Of a stretch of 64,000 nucleotides of DNA, positions 8,090-16,904 are shown one piece after another (the first letter of the stretch is position 1; every line of letters begins with the position of its first letter). The stretch is from JBFMCU01 sp964428225 (GTDB lineage: Bacteria > Planctomycetota > UBA1135 > GCA-002686595). The notes beneath the pieces were generated by a model. The model ran no database searches. It saw nothing but the letters and a program-made list of their open reading frames with translations, and was not told the DNA's origin. Position numbers and translations under genes: made by a program. Where the stretch lies: NCBI GenBank assembly GCA_964428225.1, contig CAYRXS010000002.1, forward strand, positions 3,508-67,507. Reading direction: 5' to 3'.

Positions 8090-9667
8090 CTAGGAACCGA
8101 TGTCGATCGCGATCGGGTTGGATGCGAAATCCACGGGACCGAGCAGGAAGTAGGCGAAGCACGCGGTCTGCCCGATCAGCTCCGGGGGCAGGGGAGGGGG
8201 GAAGGCGAGCTGTGCCGATGCCTGGCCGTTGGCGTCCAGCGTGCCCCAGGTGTCGACGAGAGCGGAGGTGTTCGCCAGAAGGATCGTCTCCAACGTGAAC
8301 TCGTCCCAGTTCAGGGGAAGGGTGACCAGGCCGTCGGGGGTGGTGATGCCCGGCTTCGTGCCGATCATGCTGCCCACGACGACGTAGACCCGGAGCGCGT
8401 TGGAGGGACCCGCGTCCAGGGTGAGGTCGATCGGGGTCGCGTTGGTGATCGTGGTCGCGTAGGTGCTCGCGGTGAGGGAGGCACCGACGCCTCCCCGGAC
8501 GGCGCGCGCGTAGCTGAAGATGCGCACCACGTCGCCCTGGGGACCGTTGCCGTGCGGCCAGTTGTTCGGATCGCCGTCCTTCGGGTCACTCCGCTGCGCG
8601 CCCGCGCCGTGGACGTTGAGCAGGACCCAGTTGCCGGAATGGGGGGGCTGCTCCATCCAGCCCCAGGCCTCGCCGAAGGAGAAGTAGACGCCCCAGAAGT
8701 TCGGCCCGTCGACGTGCGTGGTGCTCGACCAGAAGTACGAATCGTCCGAGGTGATGTCGAAGACGGGATCGATGGCCGGTCCCACCTGCGCGGGGATCCT
8801 GGCGTCGGGCGCGCGCGTGTAGTCGACGATGCTCTGCAGCTCCTTCGCGTTCGGGAGGCGCCAGTCGTCGTGTCCGGCGTGGACGAGATTCTCGGCATAG
8901 CTCAGAGCCTGCTCCCAGTTCAGCGTCGTTCCGCTGTCGGCCATCATCCACGTCAGGCCGGAGGAGAGGTCGGTGATGGTGCCGTCGCCGTTGTCGACGA
9001 AGTCGTTGACCCCGTAGTCCGGATTGCCCCGCACGTACCGCACATAGGCGGTCATGACGCCACCCGGCCCCGTGTTGATCGGGTAGCCCTTGATGCGGCC
9101 GTCCGCGAAGTTGACTCCGAACGCGGCGAGCTCTCCACCGAAGACCGTGCCGACGTAGTCGGTGCTCGACCAGTACTGGGCGTCGATGAAGCGCTCACCC
9201 GCGCTCGTGTCCCCGTACTCGAAGTCGAAGTAGTCCGGATCGATGTACGGGATGGAGTCCGCCTCGCTGAAACCGGTGACTCCCCGGAAGTCCATCAGCG
9301 AGTAGAGCTCCTTGATCGTGGGCAGGCGCCAGTCGGTGTGCCCGGCGAGGGAGAACGTGGATCCTCCGGCCACCGCGTCGGCCCAGGTCTCCTTGTCCCC
9401 GGGAGTCTGCTGCCACATGAGCCCAGTCTGCAGGTCCGAGACCGTGCCGTCGCCGTTGTCCCGGAAGGCGAACAGTGTTCCCTGGTACTGACCATCCTGC
9501 CCCCGGAAGGCCGCCCCGACGTCGGGAGGCGCGATCTCCCCCGACTCGCCGTAGCACTTCTTCTGGCCGGTGTCGACCACGGGGTAGTCGTCGGCGGAGC
9601 TGGCGAGGAGCCCCGCGAAGAGGGTCAGGGCCACGGGGGGGACGAATCCGGAAGTGAGGGCATACAT
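8090..9667 (-). CDS. Secreted DUF1566 (Lcl-type) protein with shared C-terminal tail
   Basis: A 525-residue secreted protein with an N-terminal signal (VALTLFAGLLASSA). Two DUF1566/Lcl C-terminal domains follow. Each starts with a DNGDGT-(V/I)-(S/T)-DL-(Q/S)-(T/S)-GL-(M/T)-W motif and contains HTDWRLPTIKEL (about residue 110) or HDDWRLPNAKEL (about 275), with YWSSTDY or FWSSTTH further on. DUF1566 domains are related to FGE-sulfatase or C-type-lectin-like folds and are usually surface proteins of unknown ligand. The last 110 residues (about 415-525) form a separate beta domain ending DFASNPIAIDIGS. That domain is nearly the same as the end of the divergent gene at 9909. The tail may serve export or surface anchoring. 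Confidence 0.8.
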   Translation of the reverse strand: MYALTSGFVPPVALTLFAGLLASSADDYPVVDTGQKKCYGESGEIAPPDVGAAFRGQDGQYQGTLFAFRDNGDGTVSDLQTGLMWQQTPGDKETWADAVAGGSTFSLAGHTDWRLPTIKELYSLMDFRGVTGFSEADSIPYIDPDYFDFEYGDTSAGERFIDAQYWSSTDYVGTVFGGELAAFGVNFADGRIKGYPINTGPGGVMTAYVRYVRGNPDYGVNDFVDNGDGTITDLSSGLTWMMADSGTTLNWEQALSYAENLVHAGHDDWRLPNAKELQSIVDYTRAPDARIPAQVGPAIDPVFDITSDDSYFWSSTTHVDGPNFWGVYFSFGEAWGWMEQPPHSGNWVLLNVHGAGAQRSDPKDGDPNNWPHGNGPQGDVVRIFSYARAVRGGVGASLTASTYATTITNATPIDLTLDAGPSNALRVYVVVGSMIGTKPGITTPDGLVTLPLNWDEFTLETILLANTSALVDTWGTLDANGQASAQLAFPPPLPPELIGQTACFAYFLLGPVDFASNPIAIDIGS

Positions 9668-9817
9668 GGTCTGGCCGCGATGATGTCGGGGGAGATGGGA
9701 CTCGCCAAACGATAACCACTAGTACGAGAACCATGTGTGCAACATGACAATCGGCGTGCCGTTTCGAGAAAGCCTGCTCGGAATCCGGAGATCGGGCTCG
9801 CCTCGCGAAAGACCGTC

Positions 9818-9835
9818 TGGGTTTTTTTTAACCCA
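9818..9835. repeat. Inverted repeat around a T8 run
   Basis: tgggtt and aaccca form a 6-bp stem around six T in the 241-base divergent space between the DUF1566 and arylsulfotransferase-like genes. It could be a small hairpin in the leader of the + gene or a protein-binding site; no promoter could be fixed beside it. Confidence 0.3.
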
Positions 9836-9908
9836 AGCTCCATGACCGGTGTTGCAATGGTTTCCCCCCGTTCTTCGATTCGACGTATCGAGCGCTTGGA
9901 TATTGCCC

Positions 9909-11594
9909 ATGAGCACATGTGCCTCCGCGATCGTCCCCCGTACGACGGTATTCCGCCTTCCGTCCACACTCCTCGCGCTCGCCGTTCTGCTTGGAGCGCA
10001 CGAGACCGTCACCGCGCAGGGGGATCCCGAGGAGGGATTCACGCTCTTCGCTCCGCTGGCCTCCACGACCACGTACATGATCGACTCGGCCGGCACGGTC
10101 GTGCACACGTGGCCGGGGAGCCACCAGCCCGGAAACGCGGTCTATCTGATGGAGAGCGGCAATCTCCTGCGGACGATCCACACCTCGGGAACTGTCGGGG
10201 GCTCCGGAGGAGGGATCCAGGAAGTCGCGTGGGACGGCACCGTGGTCTGGGACTTCGTCTACGACACGACCGACCACCTCTCGCACCACGACATCGAGGT
10301 CCTGCCCAACGGCAACGTTCTCGTGATCGCCTGGGAGCACCTGACCCGAGCCGAGGCGATCGCCCAGGGACGGAATCCCGCATACACCAGCGGAGGCGTC
10401 TTCTCCCCGGACCACGTCATCGAGGTCGAGCCGACGGGACCGACGACGGGCGACATCGTTTGGGAATGGCACGCCTGGGACCACCTCGTTCAGGACTACG
10501 ATCCCTCGAAGCCGAACTACGGCGTCGTGAGCGATCATCCCGAGCTCCTCGACCTCAACTTCCCGCCCAGGGTGGCGAACCAGGGTGATTGGCTCCACGC
10601 GAACTCGATCGACTACAACGCGCATTTCGACCAGATCCTGATCAGTTGTCACAACTTCGGCGAGATCTGGGTCATCGACCACAGCACGACGACCGCGGAG
10701 GCGGCGGGGCACACCGGAGGCAACAGCGGGATGGGCGGGGACATCCTCTACCGATGGGGAAATCCCCAGGCCTACCGACGGGGAAGCGCGGCCGACCAGC
10801 AGTTCTACGGCCAGCACGACGCCACGTGGGTGGAGGAGGGATACCCGGGCGAAGGCGACATCCTCGTGTTCAACAACGGGGTGGGACGGGCCGGACCCAG
10901 GTATTCCTCGGTGGAGCAGATCGTGCCCCCCGTCGACGGGAATGGGAACTACGCGCTAGCCGGAGGAGCGGCCTACGAGCCCGCGGCGCCGACCTGGATC
11001 TACACGGCGCCGAACCCGACCGACTTCTACTCCCAGAACATCTCCGGAGCCACGCGACAGCCGAACGGGAACACGCTGATCTGCAGCGGGGCTCAGGGGT
11101 GGTTCTTCGAGGTCAACCTGGCCGGAGACCTCGTCTGGGAGTACACGAACGTCTACCCCAATCCCCAGAACAACCATGTGTTCAAGGTGCATCGCTACCC
11201 GCACTACCTGTTCCCGGAGGCCGAGAGCATCTCCGCGTCCGTTGCGGACACCGTGGACTTCCACCTGGAGGCCGGCAGCGACCACGCGTTCCGGATCTAC
11301 GTCCTGGTCGCGAGCTTCAGCGGCACGGAGCCCGGCACGCCCCTCCCCGGCGGCCTGATGACCATTCCCTTGAACTACGACTCCCTGACCCAGCTCGTCA
11401 TCACGAGCCTGAACGGGGCGAGCTTCATCGACTTCCTCGGCACGCTCGATGGAGGCGGTAGTGCCGTGGCCCGGCTCGACACGCTGGTGCCTCTCGATCC
11501 CGCTCTCATCGGCCAGACGGCCCACTTCGCCTACGCCCTGTTCCCGCCCTGGGACTTCGCGTCGAACGCGATGCCGATCCTGATCGGTCCCTGA
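9909..11594 (+). CDS. Arylsulfotransferase-like (ASST) secreted protein
   Basis: A 561-residue protein from the ATG at 9909 (STCASAIV and a hydrophobic signal ending VTAQ). The body resembles the aryl-sulfate sulfotransferase/ArsT propeller family. It carries TTTYMIDSAGTVVHTWPGS, HHDIEVLPNGNVLVIAWEH, GDIVWEWHAWDHLVQDYD, WLHANSIDYNAHFDQILIS and HDATWVEEG. The His residues in the HHD and QHDAT segments match where the family places its active-site histidines, so transfer of sulfate between phenolic compounds is possible but untested. The last 110 residues (from about 450) are the tail domain shared with the divergent gene at 8090, ending DFASNAMPILIGP. An upstream in-frame ATG at 9849 would add 20 residues before the signal and is less likely. 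Confidence 0.75.
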   Translation: MSTCASAIVPRTTVFRLPSTLLALAVLLGAHETVTAQGDPEEGFTLFAPLASTTTYMIDSAGTVVHTWPGSHQPGNAVYLMESGNLLRTIHTSGTVGGSGGGIQEVAWDGTVVWDFVYDTTDHLSHHDIEVLPNGNVLVIAWEHLTRAEAIAQGRNPAYTSGGVFSPDHVIEVEPTGPTTGDIVWEWHAWDHLVQDYDPSKPNYGVVSDHPELLDLNFPPRVANQGDWLHANSIDYNAHFDQILISCHNFGEIWVIDHSTTTAEAAGHTGGNSGMGGDILYRWGNPQAYRRGSAADQQFYGQHDATWVEEGYPGEGDILVFNNGVGRAGPRYSSVEQIVPPVDGNGNYALAGGAAYEPAAPTWIYTAPNPTDFYSQNISGATRQPNGNTLICSGAQGWFFEVNLAGDLVWEYTNVYPNPQNNHVFKVHRYPHYLFPEAESISASVADTVDFHLEAGSDHAFRIYVLVASFSGTEPGTPLPGGLMTIPLNYDSLTQLVITSLNGASFIDFLGTLDGGGSAVARLDTLVPLDPALIGQTAHFAYALFPPWDFASNAMPILIGP

Positions 11595-11681
11595 CGGACC
11601 ACGGAGTGCCCCTCACGCTTCGAATCCCCTCCGGCAAACCGGAGAATGTCGCGAGAGGCTCTACTCGCGGGAGACGACGAC

Positions 11682-12431
11682 ATGGTGATCCTGGAAGCTT
11701 GTATCGACTCGGTGGAATCCGCGGTGGCGGCGCAGGAGGGCGGCGCGGATCGCGTGGAGCTCTGCGCGAACCTGCTGGAGGGGGGGACGACGCCCCGCCT
11801 GGGGTCGATCCGCTTGACGCGGAGCCGCGTGGACATCGACGTGAACGTCATGATCCGGCCGCGGGGGGGCGACTTCTGCTACTCGGCGGCGGAATTCGAG
11901 GTCATGAGGACCGACGCCGAGGTCGCCCGCGAGGCCGGGGCGAACGGCGTCGTCATCGGCATCCTGAACGAGGACGGGACCGTGCATCGCGATCGGACGG
12001 CCGCGCTCGTGGAGCTCGCTTGCCCGCTCCCCGTGACGTTCCACCGCGCCATCGACATGTCCCGTGATCCCTTCGAGGCACTCGAGACGCTCGTCGACCT
12101 CGGCGTGGATCGCGTCCTCACCTCCGGACAGGAGAGCGGCGTGCTCGAAGGTCTGGACGTCATCCGCGAGCTGATCGAACATGCGGGCGAGCGGATCGTC
12201 GTCATGCCCGGCTGCGGCATCACCGAGCGCAACCTCGCGAAGGTCGTGGCGGAGACCGGCGCCCGCGAGATTCACGTCGCGGCCTGGGCGAGTCGGGACA
12301 GCCGCATGACGCACCGCCACGACCGCTGCTTCATGGGCGGCGAGCTGCGCCCGCCGGAGTTCTCGCTGTTGACCACCGACGCCGAACGCGTGCGGGTCTT
12401 TGCCCGCCTCGCTCGCGAGATCCGCCCCTGA
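11682..12431 (+). CDS. cutC: CutC family protein
   Basis: A 249-residue TIM-barrel protein. It starts MVILEACIDSVESAVAAQEG and continues ADRVELCANLLEGGTTPRLG, the hallmark start of CutC. Further family blocks are VMIRPRGGDFCYS, GVVIGILNEDG, VTFHRAIDM, VLTSGQ and VVMPGCGI. CutC was named for copper tolerance in E. coli, but a direct copper role is disputed; the molecular reaction is not established. Length matches the family (about 245). The ATG at 11682 is chosen over 11646 because the family begins right at this residue. It is a single gene with no metal-resistance neighbours. Confidence 0.9.
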   Translation: MVILEACIDSVESAVAAQEGGADRVELCANLLEGGTTPRLGSIRLTRSRVDIDVNVMIRPRGGDFCYSAAEFEVMRTDAEVAREAGANGVVIGILNEDGTVHRDRTAALVELACPLPVTFHRAIDMSRDPFEALETLVDLGVDRVLTSGQESGVLEGLDVIRELIEHAGERIVVMPGCGITERNLAKVVAETGAREIHVAAWASRDSRMTHRHDRCFMGGELRPPEFSLLTTDAERVRVFARLAREIRP

Positions 12432-12534
12432 TTCGGTCCCTCGAGACACGCGAGGTTCATCGCGAGATGAAGCGATCCGGTGCGCCGTATGCGAAGTCTC
12501 GTGGTCCGGACCGCCAAATGCCGTGATCGGCCCC

Positions 12535-12550
12535 GGGCCATTGATGGCCC
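12535..12550 (+). other. Small hairpin in a 273-base upstream region
   Basis: gggcca and tggccc form a perfect 6-bp stem around a ttga loop. It stands 155 bases before the start of the repeat protein at 12705 and about 100 bases after cutC. No T run follows, so it is a weak terminator at best and could be a leader structure. Confidence 0.3.
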
Positions 12551-12704
12551 ATCGGGCGTAACCCCCGCAGTGACAAGGGATTCGGGCTTTCCGTGGCCGC
12601 GGCATGCGATCTGCATCGCTCCCGGGGGGAGGAATCTGCCCGCAGCCGACGAGCTTCCCTCCCCGATCGGACCCGCACACCACCCCACCGAAGGAGGCCC
12701 GACC

Positions 12705-15137
12705 ATGTGCAGGAATCCCCTCGTCCCCCGGCGTCGCGTGAGGAACGTCCTACTTGCCTGCGCCGCCTTCGCGGCCCCCGCCCTCGCGCACGATCGATCC
12801 AGCGTACAGGTCAACGCCACGGAGGGGCTCGGGCTCGAACAGACCGAACCGGCTCTGGCGAGCACCCCGAACGGAGGCTCCGTCGCGGTCTGGGTCGACG
12901 AACGGAACGGGACTCCGGATCTGCGCTATCGTCTGTTCGGTGCGAACGGCCTTCCCCTCGGATCCAGCGCGCAGGTGAACGACGATCCCCTCCGGCGCGC
13001 GATGGAGGGAGCCCCGCGCGTCGCGGTCGACGGCACGGGCAGCTTCGTGGTGACGTGGCACGATGACCGAGCCGGACACTCCGACGTGTACGTCCGGCGG
13101 TTCAACTCGCTCGGTCAACCCGTGGGGTCGAGCCTCCTGGTCAACGACGACGGCCTCGACGCCTCGCAGACGAATCCCGATGTCGCCTGCGACGCGAACG
13201 GCGCCTTCATCGTCGTCTGGGAGGACGATCGCGTGGATGCTTCGATCTACGCGCAACGCTTCGACGCGAACGGCGCGCCCCTCGGCGCGAACTTCCCGGT
13301 GAACGTTCCGGTCGATTTCGCTTTCACGAGCCGGCCGGCGGTTTCCATGAGCCCGACCGGGTCCTTCACGATCGCGTGGATCGACGTGGACCTGTACTTC
13401 CCCGAGATCTTCGCTCGGGCCTACGCCGGCGACGGGACGCCGCTGACCGCGCCCCTGTGGATCTCCGACGACGGCACGAACATGGACCACCAGCGGCCGG
13501 CCGTGGCGACGAGCGACGACTCCCACACGGTCATCACCTGGTCCGACGCCCGGGAGGGCAGCTACGGGATCCACGCGCAGCTCCTCGGCTCCGCGGGAAG
13601 CCTGGTCGGCACGAACTTCCGCGTGGACGGCGGGCTCGGAGGCGTCTACGACATGGAGCCCGTGGTCGCGATGACCACCTCCGGCGCCCTCGCCATCGCC
13701 TGGAACGACTACGTGGACGGCCAACGCTCGATCTACGCGCAGTGGTTCACGGCGGACGGAACGCCGATCGGCTCGAACACCACGGTGGCCGTTCCCGAGA
13801 GCCCGACCGTCTACTATCGACCCGCGATCACCGTGGACGGCCAGGAGCGGGCCACGATCGCCTGGGAGCTCATCCGGTATCAAGCGCCGCGGCAGTACGA
13901 CGTGATGGCGAGGCGGTACGACGGCTCGGGAGCTCCCCTCGACAATCCCATCGTCATCAACGACGACGTGGCCGCCTGCCATCAGCTCAACCCGGAAGTG
14001 GCGGCGAACACCGCCGGGGCGAGCGCGGTCGTCTGGGAGGACATGCGCGACGGAAACCCCGACGTGTACGTGAAGCGATACGGCGCGGACGGTCTGCCCT
14101 TCGGCGACGAGGAGCTGGTCAACGACGACGGGACCGACATCCACCAGCGCTCGCCCAACGTGGCCGTGGGCGAGGGGGGAGAGTCCGTCGTGGCGTGGAT
14201 CGACGGGCGCGTCAGTTACACCGACGTCTTCTTCCAGCTCTACGACGCCGCGGGAGATCCGGTCGGCGTGAACGCGAAGGTCAACGAAGGCACCGAAGGT
14301 TCGCAGTACGGCATCAAGCTGGCGATGGATCCGACGGGCGGCTTCGTGGTGGTCTGGGCGGACTCCCGGATTGACTTCTACGACGTCTTTCTGCAGCGCT
14401 ACGCGGCGGACGGAACGCCGCTCGGGGGAAACCTCCGGGTGAACACCGATGACGCCGGTCGTGCTCAGTCCTCACCCGACGTGGCCATGGACGGCGACGG
14501 CAGCTTCATCGTGGTGTGGTCGCAGAACGACGGCATCGCCTACGGGTGGCGCATGTACGCACAGCGGTTCGACGCGCTCGGCAATCGCCTCGGGAGCATC
14601 TTCCAGGTCGACGACGGCTCCGGCGCTCCCAGCTACCGCCGCAGCTCCGTCGTCGCGATGAATGCGAATGGCGAATTCGCGGTCGCGTGGCGGGATCAGC
14701 GATCGGGCGACGACGAGATCTACGCCCGTCTCTTCGACGCCTCGGGCATTGCCCTCGGCGGAGACTTCGCGGTCACCGCGGTCGGTGACGGGATGCTCCG
14801 CGAGACTCCGGAAGTGGCCATGGGTCCCGCCGGAGGCCTCGCCGTCCTGTGGACCGACTACCGTACCGGATATCCGCAGCTTCACGTCCGGCGCTACGCC
14901 TCGGGCGGCGAGGTGGTCGGGGCGGACACACGGGTCGGCACCGATCTCCCCGTGGCGATGCAGCACGGCTCCTCGGCGGCCTTCGCCGGAGCCCGTCTGA
15001 ACGTGGTCTGGCGGGGCAACCACTTCTCCGATCAAGGCTACGACATCTGGCTGGCGTCCCATCCCGCCGCTCCGCCCACGGACGGCGGACGCCGTTCGAG
15101 CGTCGCTCCGATCCTGCGCGGCGTGACGGCGCGGTAG
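12705..15137 (+). CDS. Large secreted repeat protein, propeller-like
   Basis: An 810-residue exported protein (signal ending AAPALAHD) made almost wholly of about fourteen repeats of some 50 residues. The repeat core is VxW-x-D-x-R-x-G-x-x-D-(V/I)-Y-(A/V)-(Q/K)-R-(F/Y), then D/A-x-x-G-x-P-L/V-G and V-N-D-D. Examples are VVWEDMRDGNPDVYVKRYGA, AVAWRDQRSGDDEIYARLF and VVWADSRIDFYDVFLQRYAA. Each repeat would make a four-stranded blade, so one or two beta-propellers are likely. Such proteins are frequent in Planctomycetota and Myxococcota and have no known enzymatic role. The ATG at 12705 has an AAGGAGG ribosome-binding site; the frame is open further upstream but no signal peptide is found there. 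Confidence 0.75.
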   Translation: MCRNPLVPRRRVRNVLLACAAFAAPALAHDRSSVQVNATEGLGLEQTEPALASTPNGGSVAVWVDERNGTPDLRYRLFGANGLPLGSSAQVNDDPLRRAMEGAPRVAVDGTGSFVVTWHDDRAGHSDVYVRRFNSLGQPVGSSLLVNDDGLDASQTNPDVACDANGAFIVVWEDDRVDASIYAQRFDANGAPLGANFPVNVPVDFAFTSRPAVSMSPTGSFTIAWIDVDLYFPEIFARAYAGDGTPLTAPLWISDDGTNMDHQRPAVATSDDSHTVITWSDAREGSYGIHAQLLGSAGSLVGTNFRVDGGLGGVYDMEPVVAMTTSGALAIAWNDYVDGQRSIYAQWFTADGTPIGSNTTVAVPESPTVYYRPAITVDGQERATIAWELIRYQAPRQYDVMARRYDGSGAPLDNPIVINDDVAACHQLNPEVAANTAGASAVVWEDMRDGNPDVYVKRYGADGLPFGDEELVNDDGTDIHQRSPNVAVGEGGESVVAWIDGRVSYTDVFFQLYDAAGDPVGVNAKVNEGTEGSQYGIKLAMDPTGGFVVVWADSRIDFYDVFLQRYAADGTPLGGNLRVNTDDAGRAQSSPDVAMDGDGSFIVVWSQNDGIAYGWRMYAQRFDALGNRLGSIFQVDDGSGAPSYRRSSVVAMNANGEFAVAWRDQRSGDDEIYARLFDASGIALGGDFAVTAVGDGMLRETPEVAMGPAGGLAVLWTDYRTGYPQLHVRRYASGGEVVGADTRVGTDLPVAMQHGSSAAFAGARLNVVWRGNHFSDQGYDIWLASHPAAPPTDGGRRSSVAPILRGVTAR

Positions 15138-15232
15138 GCGGACGGCCCTCCGGACCTGGCTCGGAGGAGGAGCGGGGGATACGCTTCGCTCCTGATTCCG
15201 AGCCACGAGATGTCCGCCACTCCGGAGGGATC

Positions 15233-16894
15233 ATGACCGCACGAATTGCCTTCCCCTTCCTGGGCTTCCTCCTGCTCGCGGGGTGTGCCGTCGCGCCTCC
15301 CCCGGAGGGGGACGCGGGGCTCCAGCTCGCCATGCTGCGCCCCGGCGTCCGGACGGGATTCGCGAACGCGGGCTGGGCCTACGACCGGTACTCCGAGCTT
15401 CCGACCCTGGACGCCGGAACCCGCATGCTCGTGGCGGACCTGCCCGGCCCGGGGGTCATTCGCGCCATTCACTTCACGCGGCACCACCCCGCGGAGCTCG
15501 CGGCGCGGGGCGTCGTGCTCGAGATCTGGTTCGACGATGCCGAGGAGCCCGCAGTGCACTGCCCGCTGGCCGACTTCTTCGGGGACGGATGCAACGGATC
15601 GGCCGAGTGCTTCACGTCGCCGCTCATCGAGTGCGCGCCGTGGAGCTACAACGCGTACTTCCCCATGCCCTTCGCGTCTCGGGCGAGGATCTTCCTGCGG
15701 AACGACCTCGACCGCGATCTCATGGACTACTCCTTCGTCGAGTGGGAGGCGCTGCCCGAGTGGGGCGAGCGGCTCGGCTACTTCCACGCCACGTACGATC
15801 GCCGTGGATTCCAGCTGAAGAACGACACCCGCGTGACCTTCCTCGAGCTGGAGGGCGCGGGACACCTCGTCGGACGGCAGTACAGCGTCGTCACCGACGA
15901 GCCGCTCTTCCGCGGCTTCCACGTCGTGATGGAGGGCAACAACGAGGTCGACGTCGACGGGCGGGAACGCGAGCTCGACTACCTGGGCACGGAGGATTCC
16001 TTCGGATTCAGCTGGGGATTCCAGGGCACGTTCTCCGGCGTGCGGAAGGGCATGGCGCTCGTCGAGCCGGATGGACCGTGCCGGCTCTCCATCCATCGCT
16101 TCCACGACCACCTTCCCACCCGCTTCGAGGAATCGCTTCGCTGGAGCATCGACTGGTCGAACGAACGCGGCTTCACGGACCGCGCCGACTGGAAGGCGGC
16201 CTGGGAGCGGGACGGCTGCTGGGTGGACTACGCCACCGTGCACTACTGGTACCAGGAGGATCCGGGCGGCTACTCCCACGCTCCGCTGTCGCCTCCGGAG
16301 CAGAGGCGCCAGGCGCTCCTGCGAACCTCCTGTCGGCCTCTCGACGTTCGCGACGAGACTGCGAATCTCTCCGTCGATCCCGACCTGCGGAACGCGTTCG
16401 ACTCACCCGACGATCTCGATCGAGTGTTGTTGTCGAGCATGTTCCCGGACACGCACCCCTTCTGGATCGACCGCCCCGCCGATCATGGTGGGCACCCGGG
16501 CAATCCGAATCCCGGGCGACAGGGGATTCTCGCCGTGCACCCCCGGAGCTCCGCCGAGCCCTGTCTCGTCGCTCGCCGACTGGAGCTTCCCGCGGCGAAC
16601 CCGGCGAAGCTGCGGATCGTGGTTTCCGGCGATCCCTACGAGGCGCCTGGGCGGAGCGACTTCGAGCTCCGGGTCGGCGTGATTCACGGGGGCGAGGTGA
16701 GCTGGTGGCCGGAGGAGACGATCGACGCCGGCGACTCTCCGGCCGAGGACCACTGGCGCGTTCTTCGATACGATCTGAACGAGTACGCCGGCGAGACGGT
16801 GACCATCCTCGTGACCGCCTCCTACGGAGGCCCCAGGAGCGCGTGCATGAACGAAGAGGCGTTCTTCGACGAGATCAGCGTCATCACCGAGTAG
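15233..16894 (+). CDS. GH172/DUF2961 glycosidase-like lipoprotein
   Basis: A 553-residue lipoprotein (LLLAGC, lipid Cys at 18). It has the DUF2961 opening: WAYDRYSELPTLDAGTRML, then GPGVIRAIHFT, VLEIWFDDAEEPAVHCPL and ADFFGDG. A double jelly-roll then follows through YSFVEWEALPEW and GEGNN-like steps. DUF2961 is now glycoside hydrolase family 172, with difructose-dianhydride, D-arabinofuranosidase and related activities acting on D-arabinan or fructans. The substrate here cannot be fixed. The C-terminal 130 residues (about 420-553), starting HPFWIDRP, look like an added beta-sandwich ending FFDEISVITE, perhaps carbohydrate binding. The start at 15233 follows a GGAGGGATC ribosome-binding site. 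Confidence 0.8.
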   Translation: MTARIAFPFLGFLLLAGCAVAPPPEGDAGLQLAMLRPGVRTGFANAGWAYDRYSELPTLDAGTRMLVADLPGPGVIRAIHFTRHHPAELAARGVVLEIWFDDAEEPAVHCPLADFFGDGCNGSAECFTSPLIECAPWSYNAYFPMPFASRARIFLRNDLDRDLMDYSFVEWEALPEWGERLGYFHATYDRRGFQLKNDTRVTFLELEGAGHLVGRQYSVVTDEPLFRGFHVVMEGNNEVDVDGRERELDYLGTEDSFGFSWGFQGTFSGVRKGMALVEPDGPCRLSIHRFHDHLPTRFEESLRWSIDWSNERGFTDRADWKAAWERDGCWVDYATVHYWYQEDPGGYSHAPLSPPEQRRQALLRTSCRPLDVRDETANLSVDPDLRNAFDSPDDLDRVLLSSMFPDTHPFWIDRPADHGGHPGNPNPGRQGILAVHPRSSAEPCLVARRLELPAANPAKLRIVVSGDPYEAPGRSDFELRVGVIHGGEVSWWPEETIDAGDSPAEDHWRVLRYDLNEYAGETVTILVTASYGGPRSACMNEEAFFDEISVITE

Positions 16895-16904
16895 GGCGCA
16901 TGCT

